In this document: piece after piece, positions 34,269 to 40,465 of the stretch
Layout of the letters: the number at the start of each line of letters is the position of its first letter
Numbering within the stretch: position 1 is the first letter of the stretch
Origin: Bacteroidales bacterium
GTDB lineage: Bacteria > Bacteroidota > Bacteroidia > Bacteroidales > UBA932
Reading direction: 5' to 3'
Length of the DNA stretch: 40,465 nucleotides
Assembly: GCA_028707695.1 (NCBI GenBank)
Contig: JAQWAL010000013.1
Location: forward strand, 1-40,465
Notes under the pieces: model-generated
Told to the model about the DNA's origin: nothing
Seen by the model: the letters and a program-made list of their open reading frames with translations, nothing else
Databases searched by the model: none
Position numbers and translations under genes: made by a program

Positions 34269-34314
34269 TTTTTTATTTCGAAGGTAACCCTAAACCCTTA
34301 TACGCACCAAGCTA

Positions 34315-34400
34315 TTCCGTGTATTATACCTAATATTGGAATAAATTTATCTTTTTTTAAATTAAATTTCTCTTATTACATGTTTTTCCGTGTATTTACC
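34315..34400. repeat. Paired direct repeat upstream of the XRE gene
   Basis: TTCCGTGTATTATACC (34315-34330) and TTCCGTGTATTTACC (34386-34400) are near-identical copies with starts 71 bases apart, close to seven helical turns. They lie in the 182-base gap between the divergent AraC-type and XRE genes, with nothing else there that explains them. Likely a regulator binding pair; the binding protein is not known. An additional inverted TATTCC (34313-34318) and GGAATA (34338-34343) flanks the first copy. Confidence 0.45.
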
Positions 34401-34437
34401 ATGTTATGCCTGTGTGCAAAGATTGCCTTCAGAAAAT

Positions 34438-34445
34438 TATATTTG
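34438..34445 (+). promoter_or_regulatory. -7 box of the XRE regulator gene
   Basis: TATATTTG ends 5 nt before the XRE start codon at 34451, which would give a message with little or no leader. No TTTG box at the usual spacing (TGTG at 34413-34416 is the nearest). Confidence 0.35.
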
Positions 34446-34450
34446 TTTTT

Positions 34451-34846
34451 ATGAACAGCAAAGAGATTCGGGAACGCTTGAAGCTAGCACGGATAAAAAA
34501 GGGATATTCACAAGAGACCTTTGCCGGCAAGATTGGTATGTCGGCCAACTCTTACTGCGATATAGAAAACGGGAAAACGCGTCTTTTCCATCCTAAACTT
34601 CATATCATTGCAAATGAACTGGATATTCCTCTCCAATCCCTCTTTATCGGGAGCCCAAACGCAGAAGAGTACCAGAAAGAGATAGCCCAGATAAAAGAGA
34701 AGTACTCCAAAGAGCTGGAAGAACTCAAAATTGAATATAACATTGCCTTCGCAAAGGTACAGGGGAAAAACAAGGAGTTGGAGACAAGGGTAGAGACATT
34801 GAACAACATCATAGGGGTTCTGCAGGAAAAAAGGCAAATCTACTAA
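34451..34846 (+). CDS. XRE-type helix-turn-helix regulator with coiled-coil tail
   Basis: A 131-residue protein. Residues 1-65 are a typical XRE domain (IRERLKLARIKKGYSQETFA, G-M-S-A-N-S-Y-C-D-I-E-N-G-K with the recognition helix). Residues 72-131 form a charged helix with heptad spacing (EEYQKEIAQIKEKYSKEL, then LETRVETLNNIIGVLQEK), likely a dimer or partner coil. An ATG 15 codons upstream (34406) would add residues unlike the family, so I use 34451, which lies just after a -7 box. Ends 52 bases before rnhB in the same direction. Its target may be its own upstream region, which carries the direct repeat. Confidence 0.82.
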   Translation: MNSKEIRERLKLARIKKGYSQETFAGKIGMSANSYCDIENGKTRLFHPKLHIIANELDIPLQSLFIGSPNAEEYQKEIAQIKEKYSKELEELKIEYNIAFAKVQGKNKELETRVETLNNIIGVLQEKRQIY

Positions 34847-34856
34847 TGGCTTTGAT

Positions 34857-34864
34857 TATATTTG
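34857..34864 (+). promoter_or_regulatory. -7 box of rnhB
   Basis: TATATTTG, 34 nt before the rnhB start. A small hairpin (CCGGG at 34865-34869, CCCGG at 34879-34883) begins immediately after it. Confidence 0.4.
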
Positions 34865-34898
34865 CCGGGCAATTCAAACCCGGAAATCCAAAAGTCAA

Positions 34899-35507
34899 AT
34901 GCACACTCACAAACTGAAATCATTCCATAAAGAAAGCATGCTGGAAGCTGGCTGCGACGAAGCCGGCAGAGGGTGTCTTGCCGGGCCTGTCTTTGCAGCG
35001 GCAGTAATTTTACCAAATGATTTTTACCATCCTTTGTTGAACGATTCAAAAAAAATCAATGAAAAAACCAGGGAGCAATTAAGACCAATCATAGAGTCAT
35101 TGTCCCTGGCTTGGGCTGTGGCCTGTGTAAGTGCCCGTGAAATAGATCAGATGAATATATTGAATGCCTCAATATTGGCCATGCACAGGGCACTGGAAAA
35201 ACTGGCGTTGTTACCCCGGCATATCATTGTAGACGGAAACCGTTTCAAAGAGTTCCGCAATATTTCACATACATGTGTTGTAGGTGGAGATGGAAAATAT
35301 GCCTCAATAGCTGCTGCATCTGTATTGGCCAAAACACACCGTGACCAGTATATGAAGGAGCTGGCAAAGGAGTATCCTGGTTATGGATGGGGAAAAAACA
35401 TGGCCTACCCTACAAAAGCACATAGGGAGGCCATTGAAAAGTTAGGCACAACGGAGCATCACCGTCTCTCATTCAGACTCAAAAGCGAACTTTCCGAGCC
35501 CGAATAG
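34899..35507 (+). CDS. rnhB: Ribonuclease HII
   Basis: A 202-residue nuclease that cuts RNA in RNA-DNA hybrids, including single ribonucleotides in DNA. The catalytic signature D20-E21-A-G-R24-G and the V-F-A-A-A-V-I-L-P strand are clear, as are the later acidic residue in NILNASILAMHRAL and the DGNRFK motif. The C-terminal A-H-R-E-A-I-E-K-L-G with HHRLSF is conserved. The start at 34899 gives a short N-terminal extension; a second ATG at residue 14 is possible. Its last 39 bases overlap the end of the convergent membrane-protein gene. Confidence 0.96.
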   Translation: MHTHKLKSFHKESMLEAGCDEAGRGCLAGPVFAAAVILPNDFYHPLLNDSKKINEKTREQLRPIIESLSLAWAVACVSAREIDQMNILNASILAMHRALEKLALLPRHIIVDGNRFKEFRNISHTCVVGGDGKYASIAAASVLAKTHRDQYMKELAKEYPGYGWGKNMAYPTKAHREAIEKLGTTEHHRLSFRLKSELSEPE

Positions 35508-35816
35508 CACACAAAACATAAATGCAAATGAGACTATAACCTGAGGGCTCACAGATTTGAGGTTTGAAACATCTATCTCTGCAGAGACCAGACTCTCAAT
35601 CAACAAGGAGTACCCCCCAAAAATGACAAACAATGCAAACCCTGCAAGGGCAAACAACAAAGTAATTACCCATCGTTCCCTTAAGAAACTCCATTTTTTT
35701 GAAGGCAACTGGTGTGGCAGGCAGTCCAGAGTTGCAAAAAGCCTGCTTTCGAAACCATTGTCAGGAACACTCTGTTTGTGATCCTGGAAAAAATCTTCTA
35801 TCCTCTTATCTTTCAT
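35469..35816 (-). CDS. Small two-helix membrane protein, probable anti-sigma factor
   Basis: A 115-residue protein from the ATG at 35816, beginning MKDKRIEDFFQDHKQSVPDNGFESRL in shorter pieces, with a cytosolic N terminus of about 45 residues, a membrane helix (about 48-68, VITLLFALAGFALFVIFG) and a second one near 92-112 (PQVIVSFAFMFCVLFGLG). Its start overlaps the end of the ECF sigma gene by 11 bases, as anti-sigma genes often do, and the cytosolic part could hold the sigma factor. There is no zinc-binding anti-sigma motif. A start at 35843 is an alternative. Its 3' end overlaps rnhB by 39 bases on the other strand. Confidence 0.72.
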   Translation of the reverse strand: MKDKRIEDFFQDHKQSVPDNGFESRLFATLDCLPHQLPSKKWSFLRERWVITLLFALAGFALFVIFGGYSLLIESLVSAEIDVSNLKSVSPQVIVSFAFMFCVLFGLGKFAFESE

Positions 35817-36300
35817 AACCACTCTTTTTAAAATGCTCCCCAAGGTTTGTCTTAGCCCTGGAAAGGTGTGATTTTATTGTGTTTTCTTTAATCCCTGTAA
35901 TCTTGGATATCTCTTTAAGGCTTTTATCCTCCATATAGAACAGCAATATACATGTTTTTTCTTTTTCCCCAAGCAAACTCAAAGCCATATACAACTCCTG
36001 GTTCCTGAACCCGGCATCGGTGTCATCTACCGAAAAGTATTTGGTGTTGTCTATTTCCACCGGCTCTGCCTTGCCACTCCTTCTCATATGGTCACAAAAA
36101 CAGTTGTATGCAATCCTGAAAAGCCATGTGGAAAATTTTGACAAACCGCTAAATGAGCCAAGGTTCATATAAGCTTTTATAAATGCTTCCTGGGCAATAT
36201 CATCGCTTAAGGAGGAGTTTCCGGAGCAAAGGTTAAGCAGGAACCTCCTCAAAGGTTCCTGGTTTTCCCTTACCTCTTTTTCGAATTGTGCCCTTGTCAC
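35806..36300 (-). CDS. ECF-type RNA polymerase sigma factor
   Basis: A 164-residue group IV sigma factor. Region 2 (about 10-75) has DDIAQEAFIKAYMNLGSF and F-S-T-W-L-F-R-I-A-Y-N; region 4 (about 105-158) has LSLLGEKEKTCILLFYMEDKSLKEISKI and then GIKENTIKSHLSRAK. It is the second ECF factor in the window; its sequence differs from that at 28734-29276, so they are unlikely to be a recent duplication. It lies 11 bases after the DUF6249 gene and overlaps the probable anti-sigma gene downstream. Confidence 0.93.
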   Translation of the reverse strand: MTRAQFEKEVRENQEPLRRFLLNLCSGNSSLSDDIAQEAFIKAYMNLGSFSGLSKFSTWLFRIAYNCFCDHMRRSGKAEPVEIDNTKYFSVDDTDAGFRNQELYMALSLLGEKEKTCILLFYMEDKSLKEISKITGIKENTIKSHLSRAKTNLGEHFKKSGYER

Positions 36301-36311
36301 TATTTATCAAA

Positions 36312-36677
36312 TTACTCTTGTGTAATCTCTTTTGCTTTATTCTTTTTATTTATCAGATATGCTGTCAACTGACCTAATCCAATGAACAAAGGAATAAAAC
36401 CGAATGCTGCAAATTTCAATTGGTAATCAAAGAACAGGAACAGTGCAATGAACAAGCTGATACCCACACCTATTGTAACCAATGCAGAGGTCAAAGGGTC
36501 TTTAGGCTTTTTTTGTTGCTCTTTGAAAAGCTCAGGGGAAATTTCTGCCCCATGTTCAATGGCTTTCATGATTACCTGGTTTTTGGATTTGTCCCTCATG
36601 ATTTTACTTACAAATACAATAAGTACTATCAAAATTCCGGCTATAAACGGACTGGCAACTGCAATAACATGTTCCAT
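36312..36677 (-). CDS. DUF6249-like small membrane protein
   Basis: A 121-residue protein with three membrane helices: about 5-24 (IAVASPFIAGILIVLIVFV), 66-84 (LVTIGVGISLFIALFLFF) and 89-107 (FAAFGFIPLFIGLGQLTAYL). A short cytosolic segment between the first two (IMKAIEHGAEISPELFK) is typical of the DUF6249 family, which often sits next to ECF sigma genes in Bacteroidota. I use the ATG at 36677; a longer frame starting at 36716 would overlap the glycerate kinase gene. No known function; a role in sensing or anti-sigma control is plausible from position. Confidence 0.78.
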   Translation of the reverse strand: MEHVIAVASPFIAGILIVLIVFVSKIMRDKSKNQVIMKAIEHGAEISPELFKEQQKKPKDPLTSALVTIGVGISLFIALFLFFDYQLKFAAFGFIPLFIGLGQLTAYLINKKNKAKEITQE

Positions 36678-36690
36678 GATTTTAATGTTT

Positions 36691-37848
36691 TTAGTTTGTT
36701 TGTCGGTTAGACGCAACTGCGTTCAAAAAAGTTGCAGCATCCCTCGAAATTTTTTCCAGGTAATGTTGTCCCCTGGCAATAGCCCTCTCTTTACATGGCT
36801 GTATTGTTGATATGGAGAACAACCTCTCCACACCCGCCACTTCCAGTTGGTTCCTTGTCAATGTGCTCTGCCCGCAAAACACCCACACTCTTTTTTTATG
36901 GAACATTGCGCGTTGCAACACCCCGTCCAGCAATTTGCCCGAAAGGCTTTGCCCGTCTACACGACCCTCTCCTGTCACAACCAAATTGCAACCCTCCATC
37001 TTACCATCCACATCCAACAAATCAAACAACAACCTCCACCCACTTAGTAGTTTGGCATTCAAGTACAATGCAAGGGCATATCCGACCCCTCCTGCTGCAC
37101 CGGCACCAGGCAATGAAGACAAATCCTTTCCCGACCATGCTCTTGAAACATCTGCAAAACCGGCAACTCCCTTTTCCAACAACCTGACAATATCTGGTGT
37201 TGCCCCCTTCTGGGGCCCATAAACATGGCTTGCACCATAAATTCCGGTAAGAGGATTGTTCACATCACAAGCAACCTCAATTTGAAGATCCCTCACATAC
37301 TGAGGAACCCCGGAATCGTCAACCAACCTTATATTTTGCAAATCGCTCCCCCTTACAAATCCATCATTGGAAACCAAGTTGCCGTCACTGTCCAAAAAAC
37401 GGAATCCCAAAGCAGAGAGCATGCCGGCGCCGGCATCGTTTGTGGCACTGCCCCCAATGCCCAGCAATATTTTACGGTATCCCTTTTTAGCCACACTGTC
37501 AATCACCTTTCCAAACCCATAACTACTTGTTTGCCTGGGATCCCTTTCATTTTTTGGAAGGCTCCACAAACCAGTGGATTTTGCCATTTCGCACAAAACC
37601 TTATCTGCTACCCTGAGAACCGGAACCGTTACCGGCCTGCCCAAAGGGTCACAAGTATCTATCATTATGGTTTCATTACCAAAGTGTTCTATTGCATCTA
37701 TGGTTCCGTCGCCACCATCTGCCAAAGGAATGGCACAAACCTCTGCACCAACCACCTCATCTACGAAAGATTTTGACAATATGGAACATACCTGGCGTGC
37801 CGTGAGGCTGCCTTTGAACTTATCTGCTATGATTAGGACTCTGAACAT
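36691..37848 (-). CDS. glxK: Glycerate kinase (GlxK/GarK family)
   Basis: A 385-residue kinase of the type II glycerate kinase family that phosphorylates glycerate with ATP to phosphoglycerate. The N terminus reads VLIIADKFKGSLTA with the family DKFKGSL motif; PLADGGDGT, GIGGSATNDAGAGMLSALG, GAGAAGGVGYAL and VTGEGRVDGQSLSGK follow in the normal order. Which phosphoglycerate (2- or 3-) is formed cannot be decided. First gene of a minus-strand unit with DUF6249, sigma and anti-sigma genes (gap 13 bases). It is back to back with the S46 peptidase gene. Confidence 0.94.
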   Translation of the reverse strand: MFRVLIIADKFKGSLTARQVCSILSKSFVDEVVGAEVCAIPLADGGDGTIDAIEHFGNETIMIDTCDPLGRPVTVPVLRVADKVLCEMAKSTGLWSLPKNERDPRQTSSYGFGKVIDSVAKKGYRKILLGIGGSATNDAGAGMLSALGFRFLDSDGNLVSNDGFVRGSDLQNIRLVDDSGVPQYVRDLQIEVACDVNNPLTGIYGASHVYGPQKGATPDIVRLLEKGVAGFADVSRAWSGKDLSSLPGAGAAGGVGYALALYLNAKLLSGWRLLFDLLDVDGKMEGCNLVVTGEGRVDGQSLSGKLLDGVLQRAMFHKKRVWVFCGQSTLTRNQLEVAGVERLFSISTIQPCKERAIARGQHYLEKISRDAATFLNAVASNRQTN

Positions 37849-37859
37849 AAATGTGATAG

Positions 37860-37889
37860 TTTGAAAAATGAGAGAATTATTTATCTTTG
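37860..37889 (+). promoter_or_regulatory. Promoter of the S46 peptidase gene
   Basis: A TTTG box (37860-37863), an 18-nt spacer and TATCTTTG (37882-37889), close to the TTTG-N19-TAnnTTTG consensus. It lies 38 nt before the ATG at 37927, which supports that start over the longer frame beginning at 37861. Confidence 0.65.
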
Positions 37890-37926
37890 TCTAACATCAT
37901 ACAAACCAAGTAAATTTAACAAAAAA

Positions 37927-40074
37927 ATGAAAAAAACTACTCTTTTAGTTTTATTTGCCATAATAGTCTCCTTTTCTCCTGTGAAAGCGGATGAGGGAAT
38001 GTGGCTGCTTCCTTTGATTGAGAAGCTCAATATTAAAAAGATGAACGATATCGGCTTCAAGCTTACAGCCAAAGATATCTACGATATCAACAACTCCAGC
38101 CTAAAAGATGCTGTCGTGCATTTTGGCGGGGGCTGCACAGCCGAAATTATCTCTGCAGAGGGCCTGGTGCTTACCAACCACCATTGCGGTTATGGTGTCA
38201 TACAAAGGCTAAGTACCGTAGAGAACGATTACCTGCAAAACGGATTCTGGGCTATGAACAGGCAAGAGGAGCTTCCCTCTCCCGGTTTGTCTGTCACATT
38301 CCTTGAGAGTTTTACCGATGTTACAAAAGAGATTGAAAAAGCAGTAAGGAAAACCAAATCCCCGGAAGAGAAAGAGAAGGCCATGGAGAGTGCCATAAAA
38401 AACTTGACCGACAAAGCCACAAAAGAGAACAAACATATCCGTGCAAGGGTTACTTCTATGTACGGTGGCAACAGCTACTACCTGATTATCACAAAGACCT
38501 ACACCGATGTGCGTTTTGTTGGTGCTCCGCCATCGTCAATCGGCAAATTCGGTGCAGATACAGACAACTGGATGTGGCCACGCCATACAGGTGACTTTTC
38601 GCTGTTCAGGGTATACGCAGGTCCGGACAACAATCCTGCAGATTACTCACCAGATAACAAACCATACGTTCCCAAGAAACACCTTACAATATCATTGAAA
38701 GGAATAGAGCAGGGTGACCCTGCAATGATAATAGGCTACCCTGGCAGGACCAGCCGTTTCATGACCTCTGCAGAGGTGGTTGAAACCCGCGACATTACCA
38801 ACCGCAATGTGATAGACATACGCACAATCCGCCAGGATGTGCTCATGGAAGACATGATTGCAGATCCAAAGATCCGCCTTCAATACTCCAGCAAATATGC
38901 CAGCTCTTCCAATTATTGGAAAAAGGCAACAGGCATGAACGAAACCTTTGCCAAACTTGACGTTGCACAAAGAAGGGCTGCCAAAGAGAAAGAGTTTGCC
39001 GAATGGGTATCCCAAAACAAAAAGAGGAGCGAAAAATATGGCAAAGCCCTTGAAAACATCAACACTGCTGTGGAAAAAAGGGCAAAACCTTTGCTTCTGT
39101 TAAGAGTTCTCCAGGAATCACTTGGCAACATAGAGCTCACAGCCGTTGCAAACCATTATGCCGGAGTAGCTAATGCTTTGGAAAAAGGGGAAAATGACAG
39201 GGCAATGCAAATTGCGGGAGCACTTGAAGGAAGGGTAGTGAACTTTTTCAAAAACTACTCTGCAAAAACCGACAGGAAGGTTGCAAAGGCAATGATAAAG
39301 GCATATATGGAAAGGACAGATGCAGCAGACAGGCCATCTTTGTTCCAGACTATTGACAATGAATTCAACGGCAATATAGACAAATTTGTGGATGACATGT
39401 TTGACCGCTCGGTGTTCACTTCACCGGAATCCATTGGCAACGCTCTCAAAAACAATCCGGAGGCAATAATCAACGACCCAGCCCTGGCTGCAGGCAACTC
39501 CATCTTTGCCCTTATGCCGGCACTCCAGGCACAGCATCAGCAAGCCAATGCTACCTATGCACAAGGCCATAAAGATTACATTGCAGGGCAACTGGAAATG
39601 AACAAAGGCGAAGCAATGTACCCCGATGCCAACTCCACAATGCGTATGACCTACGGTCAAGTTCTTGATTACTCACCAAGGGATGCAGTCATGTATGACT
39701 ATGTAACCACCCTTGCCGGTGTAATGGAAAAAGAGGACCCCGACAACTGGGAGTTTGTGGTTCCTGCCAAACTGAAAGAGCTGTACAACAACAAAGACTA
39801 CGGACGCTATGCAATGCCAAACGGAGAGATGCCTGTTGCATTCATCTCCAACAACGACATCACCGGAGGAAACTCCGGAAGCCCTGTACTCAATGCACAC
39901 GGTCAATTGATTGGCACTGCCTTTGATGGCAATTGGGAAGCAATGAGCGGCGACATAATCTTTGAACCAAACCTCCAAAGATGCATCAACGTAGACATCC
40001 GCTACACCCTCTTTATAATAGAAAAATTTGGCGGCGCCAAACACCTGGTAGACGAGATGACCATAGTCCAATAA
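37927..40074 (+). CDS. S46 family dipeptidyl-peptidase, DPP7 type
   Basis: A 715-residue exported serine peptidase. Residues 1-21 are a signal peptide (cleaved before DEGMW). The trypsin-like catalytic residues are H85 (in TNHHCGYG), an aspartate in FGADTDNWMWPRH (about 208-220) and S650 (GGNSGSPV). The residue 18 positions after the serine is G668; in Porphyromonas gingivalis this position is Gly in DPP7 (hydrophobic or broad specificity) and Arg in DPP11 (acidic specificity), so this is DPP7-like. The enzyme removes dipeptides from peptides in the periplasm for amino-acid use. Ends at a strong terminator. The frame could start 22 codons earlier, but the promoter and signal peptide favour 37927. 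Confidence 0.95.
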   Translation: MKKTTLLVLFAIIVSFSPVKADEGMWLLPLIEKLNIKKMNDIGFKLTAKDIYDINNSSLKDAVVHFGGGCTAEIISAEGLVLTNHHCGYGVIQRLSTVENDYLQNGFWAMNRQEELPSPGLSVTFLESFTDVTKEIEKAVRKTKSPEEKEKAMESAIKNLTDKATKENKHIRARVTSMYGGNSYYLIITKTYTDVRFVGAPPSSIGKFGADTDNWMWPRHTGDFSLFRVYAGPDNNPADYSPDNKPYVPKKHLTISLKGIEQGDPAMIIGYPGRTSRFMTSAEVVETRDITNRNVIDIRTIRQDVLMEDMIADPKIRLQYSSKYASSSNYWKKATGMNETFAKLDVAQRRAAKEKEFAEWVSQNKKRSEKYGKALENINTAVEKRAKPLLLLRVLQESLGNIELTAVANHYAGVANALEKGENDRAMQIAGALEGRVVNFFKNYSAKTDRKVAKAMIKAYMERTDAADRPSLFQTIDNEFNGNIDKFVDDMFDRSVFTSPESIGNALKNNPEAIINDPALAAGNSIFALMPALQAQHQQANATYAQGHKDYIAGQLEMNKGEAMYPDANSTMRMTYGQVLDYSPRDAVMYDYVTTLAGVMEKEDPDNWEFVVPAKLKELYNNKDYGRYAMPNGEMPVAFISNNDITGGNSGSPVLNAHGQLIGTAFDGNWEAMSGDIIFEPNLQRCINVDIRYTLFIIEKFGGAKHLVDEMTIVQ

Positions 40075-40091
40075 CCCCCCCCATCGAAAAC

Positions 40092-40133
40092 AAAAAGAGG
40101 GCGACTAAAAAGTAAAGTCGCCCTCTTTTTTTT
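40092..40133 (+). terminator. Terminator after the S46 peptidase gene
   Basis: A 9-bp perfect stem GAGGGCGAC (40097-40105) / GTCGCCCTC (40117-40125), flanked by an A-run on the left and eight T residues on the right, 17-22 bases after the stop codon. Confidence 0.92.
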
Positions 40134-40303
40134 ATTTATCCTGTTTGCATCTTTCTTTTCCGCAGGCCCGCAAAAAGCGAGGAAAAGAGCGTTAAACGAA
40201 AACTGCGTTGCGCAAGGGGGCAAGGCCCCCAAGAAGAAAAATGCAGGCAGCAGCATTAAACCAAAATAGATTATTTTTGTTTCTAAAATCTAAGTACAGA
40301 ATC
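40134..40303. other. Intergenic stretch with three small hairpins
   Basis: No gene is supported here. It contains TGCG-TTG-CGCA (40204-40214), GGGGGC-AAG-GCCCCC (40216-40230) and AATGC...GCATT (40240-40257) in a row, more GC-rich than the neighbouring gaps, and then the -7 box of the next gene. An open frame on the minus strand runs through it and into the peptidase gene, but looks spurious. Confidence 0.4.
40272..40279 (+). promoter_or_regulatory. -7 box of the Mrp-like gene
   Basis: TATTTTTG, 24 nt before the start codon at 40304, matches TAnnTTTG. No upstream TTTG box. Confidence 0.45.
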
Positions 40304-40465
40304 ATGGATATAAAGAAAATTGAAGAAGCACTCAAAACCGTTATACACCCTGTAAAGGAAAAAGACATAGTTTCCCTGGAAATGGTAGAGGATATCAAGG
40401 CAGAAGATGGCAAAATCAGATTCAAACTGGTTTTCCCCTCCCCTGACCCGCTCTCTTCTACAATC
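40304..40465 (+). CDS. mrp: Mrp/ApbC-like iron-sulfur carrier ATPase, 5' fragment
   Basis: The first 54 codons of a gene cut by the window end. The sequence starts MDIKKIEEALKTVIHPV and continues with D-I-V-S-L-E-M-V-E-D-I and F-K-L-V-F-P-S-P-D-P, which is the DUF59/MIP18-type domain found at the N terminus of Mrp/NBP35 proteins. Those proteins go on with a P-loop ATPase that carries and transfers iron-sulfur clusters; that part is outside the window. A stand-alone DUF59 (SufT-like) protein is the alternative. It follows a terminator and a -7 box, so it begins a new unit. Confidence 0.75.
   Translation, partial: MDIKKIEEALKTVIHPVKEKDIVSLEMVEDIKAEDGKIRFKLVFPSPDPLSSTI

Noticed and set aside
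37861-37926. N-terminal extension of the S46 peptidase
   Set aside because: It overlaps the promoter and would bury the signal peptide.
40002-40256. Minus-strand open frame across the S46 terminator
   Set aside because: It runs through a strong terminator and the peptidase gene end, with no family match.
1-40465. CRISPR arrays, insertion sequences, tRNA or rRNA genes
   Set aside because: I saw no spaced repeats, transposase motifs, tRNA-like cloverleaf or rRNA sequence on either strand.

Overview
The window looks like ordinary chromosome from a member of the Bacteroidota, most likely order Bacteroidales. The evidence is the gene content: an S46 dipeptidyl-peptidase, a DUF3109 protein, a PG0541-type protein behind an RND pump, a second EF-G lacking GTPase residues, PspC/PadR genes, a split transketolase, and LptE next to SecG. 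The regulatory signals agree. TAnnTTTG -7 boxes, the Bacteroidota vegetative promoter type, precede most transcription units, and three of them also have a TTTG box 18-20 nt upstream. I see no insertion sequence, phage gene, CRISPR array, tRNA or rRNA. No stretch over 300 bases lacks a gene; the longest gap is 40075-40303. The family or genus cannot be told from the sequence alone.

Layout. 14-2829 (-): a TPR periplasmic protein followed, with overlap, by a U32 protein. 2977-6396 (+): an exported M16 zinc protease and a DUF3109 protein. 6407-8936 (-): thioredoxin, an outer-membrane barrel, a LOG-family nucleotide phosphoribohydrolase and a long-chain prenyl diphosphate synthase. 9015-15475 (-): a five-gene efflux operon (TetR regulator, TolC-like channel, adaptor, RND pump, PG0541 protein). 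15631-16821 (+): kbl. 16878-19377 (-): PspC, PadR, PspC. 19523-22325 (-): sigma-54 activator, LptE, TPR protein, SecG. 22379-24873 (+): kdsB and a large lipoprotein. 24952-26739 (-): lepA. 26880-30288 (+): two transketolase subunits, an ECF sigma factor, a likely anti-sigma factor and a Spy-like protein. 30298-34268 (-): a stand-alone AraC-type domain, EF-G2, LolD and a tRNA methyltransferase. 34451-35507 (+): an XRE regulator and rnhB. 35469-37848 (-): glycerate kinase, a DUF6249 membrane protein, an ECF sigma factor and its likely anti-sigma factor. 37927-40074 (+): the S46 peptidase. 40304 to the end (+): the start of an Mrp-type ATPase.

Themes. Several genes build or guard the envelope: LptE, LolD and SecG (assembly), KdsB (Kdo for lipopolysaccharide), the RND pump, the PspC pair, two ECF sigma modules and a sigma-54 activator that heads the LptE/SecG operon. 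A second group feeds peptide and carbon metabolism: M16 and S46 peptidases, Kbl, transketolase and glycerate kinase. Both ECF modules sit directly behind a sugar- or glycerate-metabolism gene. I found no clearly new multi-gene defence or mobile system. The most unusual items are the EF-G2 with altered GTPase centre, the uncharacterised 550-residue lipoprotein, the PspC/PadR module with a shared N-terminal domain, and the regulatory region around 34270-34450.
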